This document shows positions 13,323-24,400 of a stretch of 64,000 nt of DNA, one piece after another. Both the position numbers and the translations under genes were made by a program. The first letter of the stretch is position 1. Every line of letters begins with the position of its first letter. The notes below the pieces were generated by a model. The model searched no databases. It had not been told where the DNA came from and worked only from the letters and a program-made list of their open reading frames with translations. This stretch comes from Globomyces pollinis-pini (taxonomy: Eukaryota > Chytridiomycota > Chytridiomycetes > Rhizophydiales > Globomycetaceae), in assembly GCA_025399215.1 (NCBI GenBank), contig MU621168.1, positions 1 to 64,000 of the forward strand, given 5' to 3'.

Positions 13323-13721
13323 TTATTCTTCGCCCTCTGAACCAGACCCCTCATCTTCACCTTTCTGTTTCTTTTCTTCCTTTTCCTTCTTCTTCTGCTC
13401 CTTGTCTTTTTGTTTTTGGTCTTCAGTTTGTTCACCTTCATTATCATCCAATTCTTCATCACGTTTTTTTAGTGGTACCGAATGCCTTTTTCTGCGTCTT
13501 CTAATGAACCGTTTGGTTTTCCCTTGCTTTTTGTCTTCCTTACCCACAGTCCGATCTTTACAAGGATTCTTCAAAGGACTTTGCGTAACACACAGTCCTG
13601 GACATGTACCAATTAAAAAATCAGTACCATAATACTGTTTAAATCTCCTTTCATCAATACATTCAAACATTGTTGATTGACAATTGATGAATTGAAAACT
13701 AAACAACCACAATAGCTTCAT
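13323..13721 (-). CDS. Small secreted cysteine-motif protein, charged tail
   Basis: Intronless, 132 aa. It has a hydrophobic N-terminal signal (MKLLWLFSFQFINCQS), then a short four-cysteine segment of pattern ECID..FKQYYG...GTCPGLCVT.....NPC, then a long tail of alternating K/R and E/D runs. The cysteine segment resembles small chitin-binding modules (CBM19-like) and is shared with the protein at 34336-34698. Binding to wall polysaccharide is a guess. The tail looks disordered and is rich in dibasic sites. It is probably exported. Confidence 0.75.
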   Translation of the reverse strand: MKLLWLFSFQFINCQSTMFECIDERRFKQYYGTDFLIGTCPGLCVTQSPLKNPCKDRTVGKEDKKQGKTKRFIRRRRKRHSVPLKKRDEELDDNEGEQTEDQKQKDKEQKKKEKEEKKQKGEDEGSGSEGEE

Positions 13722-14308
13722 TTTACATTTTTAGTGTATCAACATGTTGCGTTTTTTATACTCTAAGTATCGGAGTTTAGAGCCGATATTGGCAATAATG
13801 CCACGAAACGCCATGTTAACTCTCTTTATCTTTAAAGAGTTTCAATTCGAATTTTTGAACTAGTTCATTCAATTTCATTTAGTACTCTTCTATTAAACAA
13901 ATTCCCTGTTCTATCACCATACCAAAAACATCCTTTTTTTTGAAAGTGTTGAGTGTCATATGACTTGTGTAAGATGTGTACATAATTGAACCCAATCATG
14001 TTAAAGAAGTTTCAAAAGTAACGTCATGTCATTTGATACTCTGGGATCGAAAGATGGAAAATGAAATTTATCAAACAAGGAATACCCCAAAAGTTGGATA
14101 ATATTTCAACCGAAAGCCTACGTGATAAAAATTTATACCTCCACATAGAAGCGCGTTCAATGGTATAGTTCACTTGTCCATATTTAAAAAGCATCGTGAC
14201 CATTACCCGAGCGATGGATTTGGAGGTTAATTTTATTGTTTTCTTCAAAACAAACTACTGATACAAAATAAGCAAATTATCAACTTTATGTATCGATTTT
14301 CCTTTATT
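13722..14308. other. Intergenic region, no gene seen
   Basis: I found no supported gene, RNA or repeat between the secreted-protein start and the ankyrin-gene stop. It probably contains the secreted protein's promoter and the ankyrin gene's 3' region. Confidence 0.5.
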
Positions 14309-15827
14309 TTAAGCTAATGCAATTGCAGATTTTCGCCCTCCGTTACCTGCAGCAGGTTTAAATCGCCTATCATTCAATAGCATCCGACATATTTCAAAGT
14401 AATCCTTTTGGCAAGCGGAGTGAATTGCAGAATTATTACATGCCGATGGATTCACTCGTTTATCTTTTAGTAACATCTGCACTATTTCAGTGTGGCCGTT
14501 CGCGGAAGCTAATCGTATTGCAAAATCATCATCTGTAGAAGGATCCACGCGTTCATCTTTTAGTAACATCTGCACTGTTTCAATGTGACCATTTGAGGAA
14601 GCGAGCCGAATGCCAATATTATTGTCTGCAGAAGGATCCACACGTTCATCTTTTAGTAGCATCTGCGCTGTTTTCCTGCAGCCGTTTGTGAAAGCGAACC
14701 GGATGGCAAAGTTATTATCTACAGAAGGATCCACACGTTCATCTTTTAACAAAATCTGCACTATTGTAGCATTCCCATATTTGGATGCTAATCGGATGGC
14801 ATAATTATCATCTGCAGAAGGATCCACACGTTTATCTTTCAAGAGAATTTGAACTACTCCAACATGACCATTTTGGGATGCTAATCGGAAGGCATAACAT
14901 TTATCTGCAGAAGGATCCACTCTTTCATCTTCCAACAGCTTATTCACCACTTGCATGTGTCCAAAACAGGAAGCCAATCTGATGGCATAATTATCAATTG
15001 CAGAAGGATCAACCCGTTCATCTTTTAACAGCATCTGTACTATTTCAATATGCCCATTTTCGGAAGCCAATCTGATGGCATAATTATCATCTGCAGAAGG
15101 ATCAACTCGTTCATCTTTTAAGAGAAGCTGAACTATATCAATATGTCCATTTTTGGAAGCCAATCTGATAGTATGATTATCATCTGCAGAAGGATCAACT
15201 CGTGCATCTTTTAACAGCATCTGTACTATTTCAATATGCCCATATTCCGAAGCCAATCTAATGGCATNNNNNNNNNNNNNNNNNNNNNNNNNNNNNNNNN
15301 NNNNNNNNNNNNNNNNNNNNNNNNNNNNNNNNNNNNNNNNNNNNNNNNNNNNNNNNNNNNNNNNNNNNNNNNGAAGCCAATCTAATGGCATAATTATCAT
15401 CTTCAGAAGGATCAACCCGTTCATCTTTTAACAGCATCTGTACAATGGTATGTCGCTCGTAACTACATGCAATTGTGATGGCATTGTTATCATCTGCAGA
15501 TGGGTCTAATCTACCATCTTCTAGCAAAATCATCATAATTTCATCATTATATTTTTTGATAGCCTCTTCAAAATCGCTACTGACAGGTTCGTTGAAGTGT
15601 AGATAACGTTTAAATGCATCAGCATTATTGAAAAGTTTCTTGCTGAGATACAGTTCACGCAGTTGCTCTTTGCTGAAACGATAATTGTAGTTGAATGATT
15701 TTGAACACTTTTTGAAGTTGATCAACGAACTAATGGGAAGGTAACCAGAAATCATCTGCTTTATTTCAACAGGGACACTTGTCAAATAGTCTACAGTACT
15801 CTTGCTAGGTCCAAATGAGTTCTTCAT
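14309..15827 (-). CDS. F-box-like / ankyrin-repeat protein, interrupted by a gap
   Basis: Starts at ATG 15827. The N-terminus (about 60 aa; VPVEIKQMISGYLPISSLINF) looks like an F-box. It is followed by about a dozen degenerate ankyrin units of about 31 aa, each with DPSADDNYAIRLAS and GHIEIVQMLLKD-like cores. Together these suggest an SCF substrate adaptor or scaffold, a type expanded in chytrids. No introns are needed. A run of 105 N (15268-15372) interrupts repeats 2-3. The flanking frames differ by one base, so the gap length is not the true length. The C-terminus is intact and ends at 14309. Exact repeat number and protein length are unknown. Confidence 0.8.
15268..15372. other. Assembly gap (105 N) inside the ankyrin array
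   Basis: Both sides of the gap carry the same bases (GAAGCCAATCTAATGGCAT), the usual sign of a break or collapse in a tandem repeat. With a 93-nt unit the in-frame missing length would be 74 nt, or 74 plus multiples of 93. 105 fits none of these. Confidence 0.95.
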
Positions 15828-16306
15828 AGTGCAGCTACTTTTGAAATTTTAAGGTTAAAGTTAAAATTAGAGTTTTTGAATTTAAATGATTTGGTTTTCT
15901 TCCCACATCACTACAAATCAAAAAGTAACGAAGAAAAAACCTTAAACTAAAGTGAATGGACTCTATTTCTCATACACCATTCCATAACTATCCATTTGTA
16001 AAGGTATGAGTTTCTCCATCAGTTCAAGTTTTTGAACTGTCTCCATGATAGTTCTTACTAACAGAAATGTTGTTCTTTTTACGTTTTATTGTCATAAAAG
16101 TAAATACCGAAATTTTAAGAGAAATGAAAACGGTTCCTGAAAAATGAATTGGAATTTTCCAAAGTTCTAGAAAAATGTCTCCAAGTTTTTAAACTAAAAG
16201 ATTTAAATATAGTTGAAGCTAAGGTGGACATGGAGAATCCATATCAATTTCATTATCAAAATCATGAATTTAAATTGTTATTGAATTACATTTATTAATT
16301 TAATGA
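15828..16306. other. Intergenic region, no gene seen
   Basis: AT-rich stretch between the ankyrin gene start and the Elg1/ATAD5 stop. No supported ORF, RNA or repeat was found. Confidence 0.5.
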
Positions 16307-19300
16307 TCAGTCAAACCATCTTCTAGCTAATATCTCATGATATTCATCTTCAACCATTCGTAAATGTTTTTGTGGTCTATATATAAATGAAATATACATT
16401 ACTTGGTGGTACTATTACGAGTGAGTCGACGACTAGACAGTTGGATATCATGTGAAAGATATCTAGGTTGATCCAAATGTGCAATAGTACACAAGTAGGG
16501 TAAAAGCTCGGTATCTCGTGCCCGATATGCTAAAAGATGAAAATAATCAATACTGATGGCATCATAGATCTCATTTCTGGCTGTATACTGATTCACTATA
16601 TCGATGGGTTTATGAGTTGGTAGATAATGTGATAAATTGAAATTATAAAATGTTTGTAATTCTTGATTAGGTTTTTGAATTAAAGGTGCATGTAACATTA
16701 ACTCATCTGAATTGTGTTCGGGTTCCTAATAATTTTAAAAAATCATTTGATACTTGTGAATCCATAGTCAAGATTTCAAAATCAGAATATTGACATAGCT
16801 TACGGCTTATCTCCTCCAAAGTTTCTTCAATCACTTTTTCTTGTCTTTTGCATGTAATAGAAACAGAATGATCTTGGGTAGGGTTCAAAGGTGATGTAGA
16901 ACATAAAAACTGAACTCTGTTCAAGCTTTGTCGTATATTGGATGTTATCAGAGTGTCCAATATATCCTTCTCTAGTTGGTATCCATTCTTGCAACAGATT
17001 GTATTTATATACATTGCAAGTTCATCTTCACTTGGACAAACTGTTCTGATCACTCGAGATAAAACCATCAAGTCCTGTAATCCAGTTAAAATCGAGGGAT
17101 TGTTGTGTGATAGCGGATTGTCTATATATCAATAGTGAAGGTAATGTTACTGGTGCATGTTAACACAATGGGACTTTTAGTGGATGCTATCACAGAAAGT
17201 AACGCAGACCAAAACCCTTTGTCGTCTTCAAACAATACATCTACATCATCAATCAAAATCAAAGGTTTTCCCATTGGTTTAGCTGGATCTAGGATAGATC
17301 AATTGTATACATTTTACCAGTTTCAGAAAGTCCAGATAAGACTGTCTTTTTGCGCTTGACACTATGACTTGTTGCTGCATCATTTAAAATATCAATAATT
17401 GCTTTTCCATTTCGTTTTCTGGAAGTGTTTACTTCCAATACTTCATATCCTTTTTCCTCTGCAATTAAATGAACCAACATGGTTTTCCCCGTTCCCGGAG
17501 GTCCAATAACTATCAGTACTGGGTTTGCATTGGTATCTTGTTCTTCTTGATAAAAATCATATTCATCATCATCGATAAAATTGGCATTCATTTTTTTCTT
17601 TTGTTTACGAATTCTTGTTGCTTCTACAAAAGCATCAAAATTATATGACCATTCATCCAACCATGTCACAATTTCACTTGCAGCTTCTCGATTCATTTTT
17701 CCAACGACAGTATCAGCAGTTAATGGGCGACAACTATCAGTCCACAGCATATGATCCTTGTTGATTCGATGGCCATTTTCTTCATAATCAATGAAAAGAT
17801 CAGCTGTGCAATGGTTTTCACATAGTTCATCGTATCCATATATAGCCACCAAATTCTCAAAAACACTTGCTTTTTCTTCCATTTTAAATACGTAAGACGA
17901 GTTATTGGGTGGAGTTGACGTTAAGTTGAATTGCATAGGCTTGACCGTTTCAAAATACGGACATATGACTTTTGGTAACCAAATCTGTTCAGTTATTGAA
18001 GGAAGAATAACTTCGCATTTGCCCTTGAATCCTACATGAAGCCAGTCTTTCTTGGGCAACAAAGCATCATAAAACACAATGGGAGGGCCCTTTTCACTGA
18101 CAGTATTGACTTGTCTCATAGATTTGTTGAAAAACGGATTGGTAGATTTTCCTTTACTCAAAGCCGCCATCAATTTATTGCTCTCTTCAATTTCCTGCTG
18201 ATATTTGATAGATTGCTCGATTGCAAACTGTTGTTGTCGTTCTTTACTGTTGAGGAAGAAACCGTGCACCTTCTTACTCCTTTTGTTTGACTCTGTATTG
18301 GTGTCAAAAGTCGGGTTATAATCATCATCGATTTCACTTTGGGATTGATTGCGTTTGGATATTAGACGTTCTATTTCATACTGTTCTTTTAACTCAGATT
18401 CTGTCAAGTTTAGACCTGATATCATAACGTTTGATGGTCCAGGCTCGCACTGTAATTCATTCCTCGTCCTAGTTTTCGTTTTTGTCAAGTCTATAAAAAT
18501 ATTTTGATCTTTCAAGATATCAAGAGGTGGGAAAAGTTCTTTTTGAATTGGTTTCGATACCCTTCCGGATCTTCTTCTACCATTATTTACTGTAGGAGTT
18601 TCAACTGATACTTCCGTTAATATACATACTTCTTCGTCTTTAGTGTCGGTCCCATCGACTCTTGAGGTGTTCTCTTCTACTATAATGATATCACTAGATG
18701 AAACTTCAACTGAACTGTGATCTGCTTTATGTTAGGAACGGAAATTACCTTCACATATAACCGATGTGTCGATTGCTTTTGAGTTAATTGAATGAGCTGG
18801 TCCGCTCGTGGCTGTTAATGGTGAAGTAATCATTGTGACATCATTATTTTCTGTATCTGATTTGGCATTAATAGTTGATGTACTCGATACTTCATCGACT
18901 TTGATGGTGTCGGTTTGCAGTTTTTTTGATCTTTTAGCCTTTTTTGTACGTTTGGATTTAACGTTACAAAGCTCAGTAGATTTGTCATTCGTAATCGAGT
19001 CTTCAATGGATGATGCTGTCATAGCAGTTGAGTTGTTCGATTCTACAATATGCTCCGATTTCTTTCGCTTAGTAAGTTTTGTAAAAAAGGGATTTAATGG
19101 AATCTTGTTTTCTTGTACATTTGGTTCTACCGACTCAGTGAAAGTGATATTCTTATCATCGTTGTTTGCCTCTTCGATATCAATCACAATATTTTGACTT
19201 GCGGTACTGCCAATTGCGATATTCGTGGATTCCACAATGTGTTCAATTTTTTCATTAATTGCTGGAGTTGTTTCAGCAATGTCTTGAATCGATTCTGTTT

Positions 19301-20315
19301 GGTGCTCAAGCAATTGCGATTGCGGTTCGGTAGTATCATTGATTTGATCTATTTTATTCTCACCCTTAGAAGTTGAAACTTCAGTTGAATTGTGCTCTAA
19401 TCTATATTAAAAATAAAAGATACCTTTGAAAATATCAATAGATTCTGAAAATATTGGTTTGATTGGTTTCAACTTTCTCGATTTTTTTGATCCACTGGTT
19501 GTGATTAGCGGAGACACAACCGCAATAGCTTTGGTTTTTGTTTTAACGTTAACTATTGAATTGGATACTTCATCGGTGTGGATTGTGGTGGAATGGACTA
19601 AATTCACCAGCTTGTCATTAGGCGGTTTGCGTGATCTTTTGGTCTTTCTTATGTTATTTGACTGAGTACCAAGGTTGTTAACACTGACACATTCATCATT
19701 CTTGCTTGAGTCTTGAATAGATGGTGTAGAGACTTCCGATACTAGGGTTATTCTTGACATTAAACATACCATCGGATTTCTTTCGCTTAGTTAGCTTTTT
19801 AAAGAAAGGGTTTAATGGAATCTGGACCTTTTCTTGGAGGATTGGTTCTACCGAATTATTTACCGCGATGTTAATAGCACTCGGTATTTCGTTATCCGTT
19901 ATCACGTTGGGACTTTCATCATTAGTGTTTTTAGCACAATCTATAATATTTTCAATTGTTTCTGTTGGGATTGGTGTATTTCCAGGTTCCTGCTGGCTTT
20001 CTATTAGTTTTATTGGCACTGAAGGCAGTTCTATGGTATCCTCCATTGGATCAATTGTAATTTCACACTGGGATATCTTTGGTTTTTTATATACAAAAGC
20101 ATCCAGTTGGGTATATGACTTTGATTTGTTTATGGTATTCTTTGATTTCTTCCTTTGGCTTCTTGCACTTGACTTTGCCTCCGCAAGTGTTGCATTGGAT
20201 GATTTTAGCATCTACCTATAAACTCTTCTATCAAATACCTCTAATGATTGCTGCTCTTTATCTAATTCACTGGTATTCAAATCCTATGATTAGATCGTTC
20301 TTTTACCTCTGTCAT
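16307..20315 (-). CDS. ELG1: Elg1/ATAD5-like PCNA unloader (RFC-like large subunit)
   Basis: Ten minus-strand exons: 20315-20307, 20283-20239, 20211-19770, 19741-19424, 19396-18749, 18724-17318, 17288-17151, 17121-16754, 16725-16403 and 16376-16307, giving 1255 aa. Introns are 22-29 nt. The first exon is only 9 nt. The AAA+ core is clear: Walker A GPPGTGKT (about residue 895), Walker B LILIDDVD (about 965), then an RFC-type lid. WLDEWSYNFDAF just before the ATPase is typical of ATAD5/Elg1. The 600-residue N-terminus is disordered, with lysine clusters. It contains a textbook PIP box, QIPLNPFF (about 148-155), followed by KLTKRKKS, a near copy (KIPLNPFF, about 368) and a third partial copy (STNPFF, about 682). 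Elg1-RFC removes PCNA, preferentially SUMO-modified, from chromatin after replication. Confidence 0.9.
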
Positions 20316-20713
20316 GCTATTTGAAGTGACAAAATGTTCCACTTCGTCCGAAAGTCTTTCTAAAAAGAGAAACAAGTGAACCTCTCAACTTCCATCTCAT
20401 TATTTTAAATCCATAGTTAATGATTCCTAACACATCAACGTTTTTGTGTCAATTAAAAACCACGTAAGTCTATGAATTGTAGTTGATCTTGGAATTTTTA
20501 AAGATTGATTTAAATCCCTCGGGTATAACTGTAAATTGTATGGGTATTCGTAATAGAATAATGATTCTGCACTACTAAGGATTTGAGCATACGCAATCGT
20601 AAAGATTAAGCCAATAGATTTACAATTATAAAGTAATTAAATTATGTACACTTTAAAAAATGATTGATTGAACAGATTTTGATATATTTTAACTACATAA
20701 TGGCCAGCCATTC
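20316..20713. other. Intergenic region, no gene seen
   Basis: Holds the Elg1 promoter side and the 3' flank of the secreted protein. No other feature is supported. Confidence 0.5.
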
Positions 20714-21271
20714 TTAATTGTTTGCATTAGCGTCACCATTAGCATTAGCATCACCGTTCGCGTTGGCATCACCATTTGCTGCAGCCTCTTGGGCAATGAC
20801 TTGCTGTTGAAGTTGCTGCTGAGCTTGAGCAATTTTTCGGGCAGTTTCCTGTAGCTCTTTGGCTCGTTGTGCGTCTTTTGCAGCTTGATCTGCATCACCG
20901 GCAGCAGCAGCATCTGCCGCAGCTACATTAGCTGCTGCCGCATCTGCATCGGCGGCTTTCTTTGCTGCAGCCGCTTTTGCAGCAGCAGCCTTCTTTGCCG
21001 CTGCAGCTCTACCACCCCTCTTCCCACGCTTCTTGCCTTTCTTAGCCTTTTTGGCTTTCTTTCCTTTCTTTCCCTTCTTTCCCCTCTTCGCCTTCTTTCT
21101 TTGTGGTGCACGCGCTTCCAAATGATTCAAAATGTTCCTCTTTTCAATATCATTTGAATGTGTAACTTCAAATACTTCAGGAGATGGTTGACGCTTATCA
21201 AGACTGTGAGATTCGTGTTTAACAGTCGCGAATGCGGATAACAAAAAACTAAATACAATTATGAACTTCAT
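20714..21271 (-). CDS. Secreted lysine/alanine-rich low-complexity protein
   Basis: Intronless, 185 aa, starting at ATG 21271 (MKFIIVFSFLLSAFATVK), which gives a good signal peptide; an upstream in-frame ATG would bury it. Kex2-like dibasic sites (LDKR, IEKR) follow. Next comes a very basic tract of about 30 residues made of KGKK/KKAK repeats, then an alanine-rich segment alternating with D and K, a Q/A-rich helical segment and three GDANAN repeats at the end. This resembles processed secreted peptides of parasitic or saprobic chytrids. No known domain is visible. The basic tract could bind polyanions or membranes, which is inference. Confidence 0.7.
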   Translation of the reverse strand: MKFIIVFSFLLSAFATVKHESHSLDKRQPSPEVFEVTHSNDIEKRNILNHLEARAPQRKKAKRGKKGKKGKKAKKAKKGKKRGKRGGRAAAAKKAAAAKAAAAKKAADADAAAANVAAADAAAAGDADQAAKDAQRAKELQETARKIAQAQQQLQQQVIAQEAAANGDANANGDANANGDANANN

Positions 21272-21450
21272 GCTGAGACTATCGAGGAAACTTTGGGTAT
21301 AAATACACATTTGAGCCTGATAAATTATGTTTAGCCCAAATTACAATTTCACTAGGGGCGCTCCCTTCTGACTAAAAAAACACAACATGAAACAATGACT
21401 TCATTAGTGTATATTGATGAGGGGGTAAATATCGCCTCAAATTTGGAGGA

Positions 21451-24400
21451 TTAACTTTTGCGAGATTGGAGCCCTTGAAGAAAGTCATCTACAGCCAAGT
21501 CATCATATTGATCTTCATCCCACAATTGATCCAGGGATTCAAGGGCTTCCTTGCTACTCAATTTGGCATTGCTCTTCACCTTCTTGTCCTTGTCTTTAGA
21601 CTCTAACGAGAATAAGTCAATGATTTGTGAGGTATCCATTGAACTGATACCGGAATTATCAGAATTGATGATCGAACTTGATAGATTCATTTTGAACTTT
21701 TGTAGTCTAAAGTTATGTCATGATGCTCTCATTACCCCATAATCTTTTCTTCCAAGGTCCCTTTAGTAATCAACCGATACACATTCACCACACGTTTCTG
21801 TCCAATACGATGCGCTCGGTCCATCGCTTGCAAGTCTTTCATAGGATTCCAGTCTTTGAAAATCAGTAAAGATCAAGTTTACCATGTTCCATAAATATAA
21901 CAGTGTCAGCACCAGTCAAGTTCAATCCCAATCCACCAACATGAGTAGTCAACAGTAGTACGTCTATGCTCGGATCTTGATTGAATGTCTGGATCAATTC
22001 ATGTCGTTTAATAGGATCCGTCATTTGTCCATCCAATCGCATATAAGTTACTGATGGCATCAGTTTCTTGAACAAATCATCTTGGATCATATCCAACATC
22101 TGTTTAACTTGTGCAAATATAAGTACACGATGCGGTGATGTGGCATCCATTGCATCCTGTCTTTCAATACCAATTCCACAATCTAAAAGCAATTGTCTAT
22201 CATCAACAATAAAGCCCACTTACTGTAATGCTAAAATTTTTGGTGCATGAACGATTTCATTTATATCGCTCTTATCAGCTTTCAACTTGGCTTGTACCTT
22301 GTTATATTGTGGATGGGATGGTGTCAACACAAATTTGGGATGGTTGCATAATTTTTTCAAATATTGTAGAGCTTGGAACACATGCTGACCTTTCTGTTTC
22401 TCTGAATCACCACCCTCCGTCAAATCTCCGGCCATCTGGGAAAAGTCATCATAGAGCATCTTTTGAACTTCAGATAGCTCACAATAATAATCCTGAATGA
22501 TTTTAGGTGGTAAATCTTCCAACACATCTTCTTTCATTCGTCGCATAAGAAATGGCAACACTTGTTTATGAAGTGCTTCAAGTGCCAGTGCACCCTTTTC
22601 TTGCTCTTTACTAGACGCTTTAGCATCTCTGGAAGCAGATATTGGTTTCCCAAATCGTTCATTAAACTGACTCTCAGTACCTAAAAATCCTGGCATCAAA
22701 AAATCAAACAAAGACCACAAATCAATCACGTTATTTTGAACAGGTGTACCAGACAAAATCCTAAATTTCAATAGATAAATTACTTACAATCGATGAAATG
22801 CTTTAACCATTTTGACTGACTTTGTTAACTTTGTGGATGGATTTTTGATTACATGACCTTCATCCAAGCAGCAATAGTTGAACCGTAACGTTTGGAAAAA
22901 ATCAATGTCATTTCGTAAAACTTCATAAGAAACAATAACAATATCATAATCGAACAGTTTTCTTCGCAGCCTAGAAAGAAATATTAGGTATTAGTACTAC
23001 TTACGATAGACGTTCATTTTTGTCCCCAATGTAGATTATTGATTTAAGGAAATCAGCATATTTCTTGATCTCAAAGAACCAATGACCAGTCAATGGAGAC
23101 GGACATACTATTAGGGATGGGCAGTGTGCATGATCAACAGATTTTGTCTGCTTAAAAAGTTGCTCACGGTTATAATGGTCGGATGCTATCATGCAAATGG
23201 ATTGTAATGTTTTCCCTAGTCCCATATCTAATAGTTAACGGACAATAATAATACCATCACATAAAATCCCGTGCATTCCATATCGATTCAAGAATGCCAA
23301 CCAACTAACACCTTCCTTCTGGTATGATCGTAACTCGGCGGCGACAGTTACGGGCAAATTAAATTCGACCACTTTTTCTGTTCCTATCAACTGCCCGATA
23401 AACTTTCGTTCCTTCTTTTTCTGTTCAATCAATTCGGTTGTGAAGCCTTCTGGATCTGGAATTCCAGCTTCAAGTGGTGCAAGTTTCACTAATTGTGCAA
23501 ACACATTGGTGGAGATAAATCGAACTTGTTCATTAGAATCCGACATTCTTCCCAATAGCGGTGCCATTAAAAATATGATATATGGCAGTACATCATCATC
23601 TAAATAGTCTACAATATGGTATAATGCTTCCACTCCACCTTCTCGGTCAACATCGATTGTGGAGTGATGAGTCAATGGTATGACAGATGATATTACAACC
23701 ATCATTGCTGGGACTTTGATAAACCTTGCCATTGCTGCGATTGCAAATGACGCCAGATTTCTGACGATTGGCAATGGACATGTTAGACAATTTGCAATTG
23801 GTTCCAATAAGGTGAGTAATTGTGGATATAAAATCGAATCAATATACTTTGTGACAATATGAATAACATGTAGACTATCCAGTAATGGTTGAACAGAATG
23901 GTCATTCGGCTGAATGGCAGTAGGATTTTTTCCAATACTAAGCAAAGATTCTGACAAGATACCCCATAAGACAGGAATTTTTTCAAACAATTGTCCACCA
24001 AACTGTTTACATAGATATTCAATGGTGGATTCCGCTCCGCGATGTAAAATTCTTCGAGAAAGTATCTCCTGTTCATTAACTTTACCTACTGCAGCATCTT
24101 GTACAGCTTCAGTAGCTGCTGCATCAATCTCCATAGCAGCAGCTTTCTTTTTTGAAACACCGCGCTTCGAAGGAGGCGGTTTTATCTGTTGTAGCTTTTT
24201 CAAGGTAATAATACCACTTTGGTCAACAGCATCTTTGGCTAACCCGACGATATCTGGGTCGGAGCATAAGAAAACTGATGTGTTTTTGATCATTTTGTCA
24301 TTAACTGCTGTCTTTGATCCAAGTTGAACATTCAAAGCTATCATTCGCGCGACACCATTACCAGATCGTCTTTGCAATTCTTCAATTTCTTCAGTCTGTA

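Noticed and set aside
13267..13632. Plus-strand Ser/Phe-rich ORF
   Set aside because: Shadow of the charged tail of the secreted protein on the other strand.
20867..21157. Plus-strand cysteine/serine-rich ORF opposite the secreted lysine/alanine-rich gene
   Set aside because: Antisense shadow of a low-complexity coding region.
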